Shown one piece after another: positions 8,578 to 16,609 of a stretch of 34,331 nucleotides of DNA; position 1 is the first letter of the stretch; every line of letters begins with the position of its first letter. Under the pieces are notes generated by a model, which saw nothing but the letters and a program-made list of their open reading frames with translations, searched no databases and was not told the origin of the DNA. Both the position numbers and the translations under genes were made by a program. Origin of the DNA: Calditrichaceae bacterium (GTDB taxonomy: Bacteria; Calditrichota; Calditrichia; RBG-13-44-9; J075). Location: assembly GCA_013360445.1 (NCBI GenBank), contig JABWBP010000109.1, forward strand, positions 1 to 34,331, given 5' to 3'.

Positions 8578-9825
8578 ATGAAACGAGCCTATATCACCCT
8601 GTTGACAGCGATTTTCGTCCATTTCCTGAGCTCCCTGTTGGCAGGGCAGGAAACTATCCCGGCGAAAATTGTGATTACTGAAACCGCCGGGCTGGCGCGG
8701 GAAAGAGAGTATATCGAAATCCCCCTGCAACTAATCCCCACGGTTCCCGAAACACCGGAGGCGACAGTTTTTGCAATCGACGAAAAAAGCGGCGAAAAAA
8801 TATTCTGCCAGGTCATCCGGGAACAGGATTCACCGGATAAACGCTTTTCGTTCATCCGCCTGGTGTTTCCGGTTTCCCTTTCCGCCCACGCCAGCAAAAC
8901 GTTCAGTCTGAAGGAAGAAAAGAGTAGCCCGCAGCGAAAAACCGATCTGCGAATGGAAGGAGAGGGGCTGGAATTAAAAATCGAAAACGAGTTTTACCGC
9001 GCCGATTTAACCAAGCGCCCCGAACCGGAACCCAAAATCCATGCCTCCGGGCAGCTTCAGGAACTGCTGATCAAAATGGGTTTTAACCAACTGCTGACCA
9101 ACGCGGAAGACCGTATCCACTGGGCGCCCAATTTCAAGCGCGAGGAATTGGAATATTACACCACCATCGCCCACTGGGACAATCCCCGGCACTACACCCT
9201 CAAAACCGGCAATTACCTCATCCGCACCATCCGGCAGGATTTAGCGCCGGATCACCCGGAAATAATGCTGACCGCGGTCTATAAATTTTACTCCGGCGCG
9301 CCCTACTTCAAATTTTATTCCGAGATGGAATTTATTCAAGATCTCCCCCTGGAACTGCTGCGCAATGACGAAATGACCATGGACAGCATGTTTACCCACC
9401 TGGCCTTTCAGCGCCCCGGCGGGGAAATTGTGGAAGTGGGAATAGAAGAGCGGCAGAAAATTCTGGATCAACATCCGATTGAAGATGATGCTCCCTGGGT
9501 GTGTTTTTTCAATGCCGATCATGGGTTTGCTTACGGTACAATTCGACTGCGCTATAATAATCGCAACCGCGTTGGAGAATTATCCCCCACCTATTTACCG
9601 CATACCCAAATCGGCGCCTGGCTGGATAGAAGATACTGGAACCGGCGGTTAATCCATGACCATCTCACATTTGTTCCGGAAGGCAGCCGCTACGCGGAGG
9701 AGAATGCTTACCTGGTTTTCAGGATTGGGAAAACGGAAACGGATCGTTTTGAGACCATCGAATACTGGGCGAAACGGCTGCGCCGGCCGCTGGAAGTGCG
9801 GGTGCTTCCGGGAGGGGGAAAGTAG
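8578..9825 (+). CDS. Secreted beta-sandwich protein, unknown function
   Basis: 415 residues with an N-terminal export signal (about residues 1-22, ending near LLAG). Residues about 25-120 look like an N-terminal beta domain (YIEIPLQL, FIRLVFPVSL). The segment LELKIENEFYRADL is reminiscent of the beta-supersandwich domains of mutarotase-like proteins and GH38-type enzymes. No catalytic motif could be named. Low-confidence alternatives are an accessory domain protein or a polysaccharide lyase relative. The ribosome site before the ATG is weak. The stop codon sits in a short tandem array, and 72 nt separate it from the Tat-exported oxidoreductase, so the two may be co-transcribed. Confidence 0.55.
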   Translation: MKRAYITLLTAIFVHFLSSLLAGQETIPAKIVITETAGLAREREYIEIPLQLIPTVPETPEATVFAIDEKSGEKIFCQVIREQDSPDKRFSFIRLVFPVSLSAHASKTFSLKEEKSSPQRKTDLRMEGEGLELKIENEFYRADLTKRPEPEPKIHASGQLQELLIKMGFNQLLTNAEDRIHWAPNFKREELEYYTTIAHWDNPRHYTLKTGNYLIRTIRQDLAPDHPEIMLTAVYKFYSGAPYFKFYSEMEFIQDLPLELLRNDEMTMDSMFTHLAFQRPGGEIVEVGIEERQKILDQHPIEDDAPWVCFFNADHGFAYGTIRLRYNNRNRVGELSPTYLPHTQIGAWLDRRYWNRRLIHDHLTFVPEGSRYAEENAYLVFRIGKTETDRFETIEYWAKRLRRPLEVRVLPGGGK

Positions 9826-9848
9826 GCGGTAGGCAAGTAGGCAGTAGG
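9821..9848. repeat. Short tandem array, GTAGGC-type unit
   Basis: Four degenerate copies of a 7-8-nt unit (AGTAGGC, GGTAGGC, AAGTAGGC, AGTAGG) start within the last codons of the preceding gene. Similar arrays with other unit sequences are found at 11146-11229, 20930-21008, 24292-24319 and 30661-30849. Confidence 0.65.
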
Positions 9849-9897
9849 AACTGTAAAACAAGCATCCTTGCTTGTAGAAAAATGCAGGAGGAGTCTT

Positions 9898-11142
9898 ATG
9901 CCAAAAAAAATGTCGCGAAGAAAATTCATCCGAACATCCGCGGCCGCGGCGGCGGGGATTTCCCTGGGAGTGGGGGCGTTTGCGAAGCCGCAGAGGAAGG
10001 TTGCGGCAAGCGACACCATCCTGATGGGCGTCATCGGCACCGGCGACCGCGGCGCCTGGGAAGTGGAAATTATGCAGCACACCCCGGGAATGAAAGTGGT
10101 GGCCTGCTGCGATATTTATCCCCCGCACCTTGCCAACGGTTTGCAATACGCGGAGAAAAATGCCAAAGCCTATGAGGATTATCGCAAAATGCTGCAGAAT
10201 AGAGACCTCGACGGCATTTTGATTTGCACCCCGCAGCATTTGCATTATCAAATGGCGCTGGATACCCTGGCAACCGGCAAACACATCATCTGCCAGAAAA
10301 CCATGACCTTGAATACCACCGAGGCGTTGGCGCTCTCCAAAGCGGTGAAGCAGTCCCAAAGCGTTTTCCAGGTGGCTTACCAATGGCAAAGCAATCCGTT
10401 GTTCCAGAAAGTGGGGGAGATGATCCGCTCCGGCGACTGTGGCCAGATCACCCATATTCGCTGCAATTATAATCGCAATACCAACTGGCGCACCCCGGTG
10501 GATGATCCGAAGTACGAGCACCTGCTCAACTGGCGCATGTACCGCGAGTATTCCGGGGGGCTGATGGCGGAGCTGTGTTCCCACCACATCAACGTAGTAA
10601 ACTGGTTTTTAAGCGCGCTGCCGCTAAAAGTTACCGGGTTCGGCGGCATCGACTACTGGAAAGACGGGCGGGAAACCTACGACAACGTTACCACCATCTT
10701 TGAATATCCCGGCGGCGTGAAAGCCACCTTTCAGGCTATTACCACCAATGCCTTCGAAAACGTTTCCATGATTTTTATGGGCACGGAGGGCGCCATCACC
10801 CTGCGCAAAGAAGAAGGCCAGGAGGCCCATTTTTACGCCGAGCCGAAACAGGTAGAAAAAATCATGGCGGAAGAGAGCGAATCCGTGGAAGCGATCACCA
10901 GCGCCACCCGCCGCGCCTGGGCGGGCAGCAAAGCCATTCCCATCACGGTGGAAAATCACACCAAAGATGATTTTGAGACCACCCGCGCCATGTTCCTGGA
11001 TTTCATCGACTGCGTGCGCAACGGAAAAATGCCCCAATCCAACGTGAACAACGGGCGCGATGTCTCCATTTGCGTGGATATGGCGCTGCGGGCCATGGAG
11101 AACGGCGTTATTGAGAAGTGGAAGGCGGAGTATTCGGGGTAA
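9898..11142 (+). CDS. Tat-exported Gfo/Idh/MocA family oxidoreductase
   Basis: 414 residues. A twin-arginine signal (SRRKFIRT, then an Ala-rich core) precedes an N-terminal Rossmann fold with GVIGTGDRG (about 44-52) and ICTPQHLHYQMAL. A C-terminal alpha/beta domain contains GGLMAELCSHHINVV (His229, His230). The usual family motif EKP is CQKTM here: Lys134 is kept but both neighbours differ. ATG 9898 is chosen over an upstream TTG because GGAGGAG at 9887-9893 sits 4-5 nt before it. Family members oxidise or epimerise sugars and inositols with tightly bound NAD(P). Exported members include glycosidases that use NAD as cofactor (GH109), so hydrolysis is an alternative. Context suggests a sugar substrate. 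Confidence 0.85.
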   Translation: MPKKMSRRKFIRTSAAAAAGISLGVGAFAKPQRKVAASDTILMGVIGTGDRGAWEVEIMQHTPGMKVVACCDIYPPHLANGLQYAEKNAKAYEDYRKMLQNRDLDGILICTPQHLHYQMALDTLATGKHIICQKTMTLNTTEALALSKAVKQSQSVFQVAYQWQSNPLFQKVGEMIRSGDCGQITHIRCNYNRNTNWRTPVDDPKYEHLLNWRMYREYSGGLMAELCSHHINVVNWFLSALPLKVTGFGGIDYWKDGRETYDNVTTIFEYPGGVKATFQAITTNAFENVSMIFMGTEGAITLRKEEGQEAHFYAEPKQVEKIMAEESESVEAITSATRRAWAGSKAIPITVENHTKDDFETTRAMFLDFIDCVRNGKMPQSNVNNGRDVSICVDMALRAMENGVIEKWKAEYSG

Positions 11143-11145
11143 CTT

Positions 11146-11229
11146 AGTGTGTAAGTGCGAAAGTGTTATAGTGTTCATGTTACAAGATTACAAGATTGCA
11201 AGAACACAAGAACACAAGAACACAAAAAA
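11146..11229. repeat. Two adjacent 8-nt tandem arrays
   Basis: Positions 11146-11177 hold four units beginning AGTG (AGTGTGTA, AGTGCGAA, AGTGTTAT, AGTGTTCA). After 4 nt, 11182-11229 hold six units of the type ACAAGAAC. Both have an exact 8-nt period despite different unit sequences. They fill the gap before the deacetylase-like gene and replace any obvious ribosome site there. Confidence 0.75.
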
Positions 11230-11251
11230 CAAACAGATCGAGAGTTCAACC

Positions 11252-13591
11252 ATGAAAAAACAGGTACTTTTTATCCTGATTTCTATTTTCGTATTCAGCC
11301 AGGCTTTGATTCCAGCGTCTTTTCAGAATCCCCGCGTTGGTATCGTCATCAGCAAAACCAGTTTTCAGCAGCACTGGGGAGTAACCCAGATGGCGGCGCA
11401 CGGCTGGGCGGCGGCGGTTAATTTGGCCGGAATCCCTTACGACTGTCTCTTTTTAGAGGATTTGCCCGACCTTAAAAATCTGGCGGATTACAATCTGTTG
11501 ATTTTCGGGCAATGCGGTTATGCAGAGGACGATCTCTACAAAAAATTAATTCCCGCCCTCACCCCATATCTTTCCGCCGGCGGAAATATCTTGATCGACG
11601 GCCCGCTGGCGATCAATGACGCCAAAGCGCGGGAGCGAAACCACGAAAAACTGGATGAAATCCTGGGGATCAAATATGGCGGTTTCCACGGCAATTCGGA
11701 ATTTCGCATCAAAATCAATAAGAACAGCCACTACATCACCCGACCCTTTGAGGCGCGGCAATTCCTCACTCAGCATCTGGTCAGCGGGTTAAATATTCTT
11801 GATTTCAAAGAAAATGGAGTATCGCTGCTGATCACCACCGATGAAGAAGAAAGTTATCCCTTCCTGGCCTGCCGGGAGAACGGAAAAAACCGCCTGGCGC
11901 TGGTCAGCGATTTCAGCACCTGGTCCGGGGCGGCCTCTTTCTTCCGCAACGTGCAGCCGCAGGTTTTTTACCCCAACCAGCTATTCAACGTGATGATCCG
12001 GGCGATCCACTGGGCGGTTTACGGGGATTTGCAAAACCCCTTCCCGGTTCCCCAGCTCTCCAACGCCAATCTAACCGCCATCGTGCGTTTGGACGCGGAC
12101 GCCAGCGCCAATTTGGACGCGCAGGTGAAAACCCTCAACTACCTGATAAACCTGGCCAAGGAAACCGGGGTGGTGCCGGTGTATGCCTGGGTCTCCAGTG
12201 GCGCGACCAAAGCTGGTTGGCAGGATTTAGCGCCGCTCGGCAAAAAACTGGAGGATGTTGGCGGGGAGATCGGCACTCACAGCCGCTTCCACAAGATCGA
12301 CCGGGGAATGACCGAGCAGCGCTGGAAAGAAGAATTGGATGACGCCATCCATGAGATCGAATACAACATGGGCGATTATGAATATCCCATCGGCAAGGTG
12401 GAGTGGTTCATCAATCCCGGAAATACGATTTACATGGATGATTACGAGCAGGTAGCGCGGCGTTTTTCGTTCTACATGACCCACGGGTTCGAGCAGGACA
12501 TGCCCCTGGGCTGGGGAAATCTCACCTGGTACACCGGCCCTCACCCAAACATGGTGGTGTTGGAAAACACCCCTTCCCCGGATTACCAGTGGTTTTATGA
12601 CCCGGAATGGAGTTACACCACCCAGCAAATCACCGCTTACCAGGAAGCGATCTTCGACCACATTTTCCAGAATATCGGGCGCGGGGTAATCTTCAACCAG
12701 ATGTGGCACGATTACTCTATCACCTCCCAGCCGCAGTACGGCAAGTCCCGGATCATGAACCAGAAAAACATCGCCATGTACGACGCCATCAGCGCAAAGT
12801 TCGCTAACTACCCGATTTATTGCCCGGAGCCGGAAGACCTGGGCCACAAGCTGCGGGCCATGGCGCAGTGGGAATATTCCTGGGAATCGAATGATAATGC
12901 AGTGAAATTCCGGATTGATCTGGCAAAGGTGCGCCTGGATACCATCGCCTATTTTACCGGCGGGATGGGGTTAAGGATTGAGAATACCGCAGATTATATC
13001 CAAAATGTGAGCATCAACGGCGCTGCGCATTACGGATTCAACAAGCAGACGGTGATCCTGCCGAATTTGAAAAAAGGGATCAATGAAATTCAAGTAACAC
13101 TCGGCCCCAATCCGTACCGGGAGCCGCATTTAACCTACGTTTCCAAGCGACTGCCCGCCCTGCAAAGCAACGGAACCGACCTGGAAGCGGAACTACTTGC
13201 CAAAAGCAAAGCCCGTTTTTCTTTTTATGTGGAGGATCCCTTCGTATTGCTCCATGCCGACTGGCAGGAGTGGAATCGTACCGGCGACCATGCGCTAAAC
13301 GGTTACGTAACCTCCGACCGCAAAATTGTGTTGCGTAAACTTGCGGGCGGCGATTTCCGCATTACCCGCGCCACTTTGCCAATCGTTGAGTTTTCGCAAA
13401 GCGAAAATACCGTCTCACTAACCTTGCAGAATGCAGAAACAGGGGAGAGGTCGCTCTGGTTCAGCAGCGCCAAAGCGCCCAAAAAAGCGCTGCTGAATTC
13501 CGGGGAAATCCCCTTTGAAAAGCCCGCCGGTTCTTTCCGGCTTACCCTGCCGGAGTTTGCAGAAAAGGCAGATTTACAGATTATGTTTTGA
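11252..13591 (+). CDS. Secreted protein with GATase-like and polysaccharide-deacetylase-like domains
   Basis: 779 residues with a Sec signal of about 24 residues (KKQVLFILISIFVFSQA). Residues about 25-240 resemble a flavodoxin/glutamine-amidotransferase-like fold (NLLIFGQCGYAE, GGNILIDGPLAI). Residues about 270-500 look like a NodB-type deacetylase barrel. RLDADAS supplies Asp281 and Asp283, and THSRFHK supplies His343 and His347, matching the family's HSxxH metal motif. A C-terminal beta domain follows. I reject an upstream in-frame start at 11060 because it lies inside the previous gene and the signal peptide begins at 11252. It probably removes acyl groups from, or hydrolyses, an extracellular glycan. 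The first Asp motif is divergent (no TFDD), so activity is uncertain. Confidence 0.7.
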   Translation: MKKQVLFILISIFVFSQALIPASFQNPRVGIVISKTSFQQHWGVTQMAAHGWAAAVNLAGIPYDCLFLEDLPDLKNLADYNLLIFGQCGYAEDDLYKKLIPALTPYLSAGGNILIDGPLAINDAKARERNHEKLDEILGIKYGGFHGNSEFRIKINKNSHYITRPFEARQFLTQHLVSGLNILDFKENGVSLLITTDEEESYPFLACRENGKNRLALVSDFSTWSGAASFFRNVQPQVFYPNQLFNVMIRAIHWAVYGDLQNPFPVPQLSNANLTAIVRLDADASANLDAQVKTLNYLINLAKETGVVPVYAWVSSGATKAGWQDLAPLGKKLEDVGGEIGTHSRFHKIDRGMTEQRWKEELDDAIHEIEYNMGDYEYPIGKVEWFINPGNTIYMDDYEQVARRFSFYMTHGFEQDMPLGWGNLTWYTGPHPNMVVLENTPSPDYQWFYDPEWSYTTQQITAYQEAIFDHIFQNIGRGVIFNQMWHDYSITSQPQYGKSRIMNQKNIAMYDAISAKFANYPIYCPEPEDLGHKLRAMAQWEYSWESNDNAVKFRIDLAKVRLDTIAYFTGGMGLRIENTADYIQNVSINGAAHYGFNKQTVILPNLKKGINEIQVTLGPNPYREPHLTYVSKRLPALQSNGTDLEAELLAKSKARFSFYVEDPFVLLHADWQEWNRTGDHALNGYVTSDRKIVLRKLAGGDFRITRATLPIVEFSQSENTVSLTLQNAETGERSLWFSSAKAPKKALLNSGEIPFEKPAGSFRLTLPEFAEKADLQIMF

Positions 13592-13601
13592 TTTTCGACG
13601 G

Positions 13602-13920
13602 AGTGCCAAACTTTAGTTTGGCCGTGGTAGGCAAGCTGAAGTTTGGCTCGTTCCGAAGTTGTACTTCGGCATGCCATTGTAAGCGAAACTTCGCAATCAG
13701 GGGCGCAGCACAAATTGCACTTCATTTCCCCGAAGGGGAAAAATACCATAGCCCAGGGCAACGCCCTGGGGGCGGGAATCAAAAAATGTTTAAAGCCCTT
13801 GATGCCCTTTCAGGGCTGACATAGACCATTTGTGCAATTTGTGCTGCGCCCGCAACCAGCGTCGTTCAAAGCAGAACGTTGAACGAGGATAATACCCCGG
13901 CCAAACTGAAGTTTGGCACT
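13602..13920. repeat. Composite nested palindromic element (repeat B ends)
   Basis: The outer 22-nt ends (13602-13623 and 13899-13920) are inverted repeats with one mismatch, built on the repeat B palindrome. Inside are another B-like half (13628-13650, GCTGAAGTTTGGC), a hairpin (CCGAAGTTGTACTTCGG) and a separate palindromic element at 13701-13851. The right end lies 15 nt before the AGGAGG of the next gene. No coding potential is seen. Confidence 0.8.
13701..13851. repeat. Inner palindromic element with 20-bp inverted ends
   Basis: Perfect 20-bp inverted terminal repeats lie at 13701-13720 and 13832-13851 (GGGCGCAGCACAAATTGCAC and its complement). The interior holds two stem-loops, CCCAGGGCAACGCCCTGGG and GCCCTTGATGCCCTTTCAGGGC. 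Its position inside the larger palindrome suggests insertion of one repeat into another. No flanking target duplication was found. Confidence 0.8.
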
Positions 13921-13944
13921 CTAGAAAAAAATTCAGGAGGAAAT

Positions 13945-16116
13945 ATGCCAATCAAGCAAAAAATCCTTTTTACGCTGACACTTGGTGCAGCCGTTTCACT
14001 TCTTTGGGCGTGCTCCAAACCGGGGGAAGCGCCGGCCTGGAAACCTCTGGCCGACTGGGGGCACTGGATTTTAGGCCATCGCAGTAACCCGGAATTTTTG
14101 GAAAAAAACCACATGACGGTAACATTCGGGAGCGGTGCGCCCAACTTCGAGACCGTTACCCGCGCCCAATTCGACAGCCTGATGAATGCCGCCAAAGTGT
14201 TCAATCAACGCTACCACGAGCAAGGGTACATCGTGTTGCGCTATTTGTCCACTTCGCTGAACGGCGATTCCGAAACGCGCACCTCCGAACCACAAAAAAA
14301 TCAAATCCACCTGCTGAAATTTTACAATGAGCATTGGCAGAATTTCGAAGATTACCTGGGACCGAAACCGGCGGCGGATCCCACCTTCTGGATGATGGTG
14401 CATCCCGACGGCAGTTTTCCATACTACCGCTACGCGCCTTACGGCCAGGAAACCGATGAGGGTTTTGAAGCCTGGGGCTGCCCGGATAATCCCGACTACC
14501 TGCGCTACATGGAAGGCAAAGTGCGCGCCCAGGCCGAGACCGGCATCGACGGCTCCTACGTGGATTGGACCCACGTCGCCGGCGGTACATGTTATTGCGA
14601 TTATACCCGGCAGAATTTTATTCAATATTTGAAAAAGTATTTACCGCCGGAAGTGGGGCAGGCCAAATACGGCCGCAGCGATTACGAGGGCATCGAACTG
14701 CCGCAAAAACGCGGGGATAAATTCTGGATGGAGTGGATTACCTATCGCGGGCAGGCGGTGGCGGAATTCCACCAGCGCCTGCGCACGGTTGCCCGGAAAT
14801 ACAATCCCGATTTTATGATTTCCGGGAACGTCTTCGGCGGATTCGGCTACGGCCCGATTGCCTATGACGCCGCCGGGAACATGGAAATGCTCGGCAAAGT
14901 GGACGATTTCATCTACTCCGAAATGCAGGAATACCTGGATTCCGCCCCGCGCAAGCGCGAAGACGGCGTCAAAGTCACCAACAGCCCGGCGCTGAAGTTT
15001 CTGGCCTCGGCCTCGCACGGCAAGCCAACGATTATTTACGCCACGGAGATCACCCCGCCGATCTTCCCCGATCCCACGGAAAAATGTTTGAGCGCCATGG
15101 CGCAGATTAATATCGCCGAGGCGGCGGCCAATCACGCGATTTTCCGCGAAAAACGGGAAACCCCGCCGGGCGCGACGGAAATTTATGCTTTCCTGGCGCA
15201 AAATCGTGAAAATATGGTGGGCGCGCAGCTTTACAGCAATGTAGCAGTGCTCGCCTCGCTCAATCAATACCTGGCGGACGAGATAAGCTTCGCCTTCAGC
15301 GCTTCGCGGGTGCTGGCCGACCGGGGCGTTTCGCACGTGATGATTGTGGAAGACGATTTGCTCTCCGGCGACCTGAACCGTTTCGATCTGATCTATCTTC
15401 CCTACCTGCCGCTGCTCAGCCGGGAAAAACAGCAAGCGCTGGTAAAATATGCTCAAAATGGCGGGAAACTGCTGATTTTAGGCGAAAGCGGCTTCAAGAG
15501 CGAATTCAACCTGCCACATTCGGAGATTGTTCTGGCCGCTATGTTTGACGGCGGAGTGTATCCCGCTCAAGTAACCGAAAAAGCAACCGGCAACGGCGTT
15601 GTAACCTTCATGCCCCTGGCCATCCCTCCCGCGAAATTTTTGGTTCCGGTGGAATCGAAGGGCGATGTGACCACCTTTGGCCCTGCGATGGCGGAGGTTT
15701 TCCCGGACATCCCGGAAGGCTACACTCGTAACCGCATCGATCCGCACTTGCGAGGTTACCTGGAACAGGCGGCGGATAAACTTACGGAAATGCTCTCCGG
15801 AAACATGACCCGGGTAAACGCCAACTCTCCCTATGTGGAGATGACTGCCATGTGGAATAAAGAGAAAAATGTTTTGCTGGTGCACCTGGTAAATTACGAC
15901 GTAACCGTGGCGGGCGACGTCGCCCCGGCGCAAAATGCGGCGGTAGAAGTGCTGCTGCCGCAGGGAAAACGCGCGAAGAGTGCGGCTTACAGCGGGGTTT
16001 TATCGGAGATGAAGCCGCTGGAATTCACTTCCGAGAAGCGGGGCTCCCGGGAGAAGATTGCCTTCACAGCGGGCGCGGTGAATGTGTACGGGCTGGCAGT
16101 AGTGGAGTTGGAATAG
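13945..16116 (+). CDS. Putative glycoside hydrolase lipoprotein, paralogue of the 6384 gene
   Basis: 723 residues. ATG 13945 is preceded by a strong AGGAGG at 13935-13940. The N-terminus is a lipoprotein signal with Cys23 (LLWAC). The barrel part carries GIDGSYVDWTH with Asp207 at a strand end, a region around FMISGNVFGG, and YATEITPP. It is followed by a flavodoxin-like trimerisation-type domain (FDLIYLPYLPLLSREKQQ, GGKLLILGESG) and a C-terminal beta domain (VLLVHLVNYDV). Motifs and domain order match the secreted protein at 6384-8417, so the two are paralogues, but this one is lipid-anchored. It may work at the membrane on the same or a related glycan. No biochemical assignment is possible from sequence alone. 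Confidence 0.7.
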   Translation: MPIKQKILFTLTLGAAVSLLWACSKPGEAPAWKPLADWGHWILGHRSNPEFLEKNHMTVTFGSGAPNFETVTRAQFDSLMNAAKVFNQRYHEQGYIVLRYLSTSLNGDSETRTSEPQKNQIHLLKFYNEHWQNFEDYLGPKPAADPTFWMMVHPDGSFPYYRYAPYGQETDEGFEAWGCPDNPDYLRYMEGKVRAQAETGIDGSYVDWTHVAGGTCYCDYTRQNFIQYLKKYLPPEVGQAKYGRSDYEGIELPQKRGDKFWMEWITYRGQAVAEFHQRLRTVARKYNPDFMISGNVFGGFGYGPIAYDAAGNMEMLGKVDDFIYSEMQEYLDSAPRKREDGVKVTNSPALKFLASASHGKPTIIYATEITPPIFPDPTEKCLSAMAQINIAEAAANHAIFREKRETPPGATEIYAFLAQNRENMVGAQLYSNVAVLASLNQYLADEISFAFSASRVLADRGVSHVMIVEDDLLSGDLNRFDLIYLPYLPLLSREKQQALVKYAQNGGKLLILGESGFKSEFNLPHSEIVLAAMFDGGVYPAQVTEKATGNGVVTFMPLAIPPAKFLVPVESKGDVTTFGPAMAEVFPDIPEGYTRNRIDPHLRGYLEQAADKLTEMLSGNMTRVNANSPYVEMTAMWNKEKNVLLVHLVNYDVTVAGDVAPAQNAAVEVLLPQGKRAKSAAYSGVLSEMKPLEFTSEKRGSREKIAFTAGAVNVYGLAVVELE

Positions 16117-16144
16117 ACGCCGTTGGGGCGCTCCAATGCGCTTT

Positions 16145-16609
16145 TCAGAGCGCCGCGCTCCCGATGACGACCCCTCCTAATATCAAGGTAGTAAGCCCCA
16201 GGGTATAGGTCAGGAATTTGAACCGGTTCACCTTGCGAATTTGCTCCTGGAGGGTAGCGTCGGTATTCTTCAAGGTTGTTCGCAATTCTTCGATATCCAC
16301 CTGGTTATTCTTGATAATGTTCTTGAACTCGGCATTTTCCTGCGCCAGGTTGGTTATCGTCGAATCCTTGAAGGCGTTTTCTTGTTCGAGGGTGGCGATC
16401 AACCCCTGGTAACGCGGAAGCACCTCCATCCGCAGGTTCCGGTATTCCACGGCCATGCGATAGGGAAATACAAAACCGACATTATTATTGGCGTCTCTGA
16501 GGGTGATGACGGTATCCGGTTGAATCTTACTCTGGCTCATTAATGGGAGGGGACTTAGCAAGCTCATTAAGCTCGCGAGACAGACTATCCAGCGTGCCAT
16601 GGTATTCAT
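16145..16609 (-). CDS. Small exported coiled-coil protein with C-terminal membrane segment
   Basis: 154 residues. The N-terminus (about 1-25) looks like a Sec signal peptide, and a segment with VGFVFPYRMAVEYRN follows. Residues about 70-130 form a predicted coiled coil rich in Glu, Lys, Asn and Leu. The last 22 residues (from FLTYTLG) are a hydrophobic membrane helix. The start lies inside the upstream gene, with its own GAGAGG site 5 nt before the ATG, giving an 83-nt overlap. A C-terminal Ala-rich hairpin (16127-16154) straddles its stop and may end transcription from both sides. No family is recognised. Pairing with a second anchored coiled-coil protein suggests a complex spanning the envelope. 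Confidence 0.65.
   Translation of the reverse strand: MNTMARWIVCLASLMSLLSPLPLMSQSKIQPDTVITLRDANNNVGFVFPYRMAVEYRNLRMEVLPRYQGLIATLEQENAFKDSTITNLAQENAEFKNIIKNNQVDIEELRTTLKNTDATLQEQIRKVNRFKFLTYTLGLTTLILGGVVIGSAAL

Noticed and set aside
14641-15456. 271-residue minus-strand open frame
   Set aside because: It is antisense to the glycosidase-like lipoprotein gene and its composition (His/Arg/Val-rich) is typical of a shadow frame.
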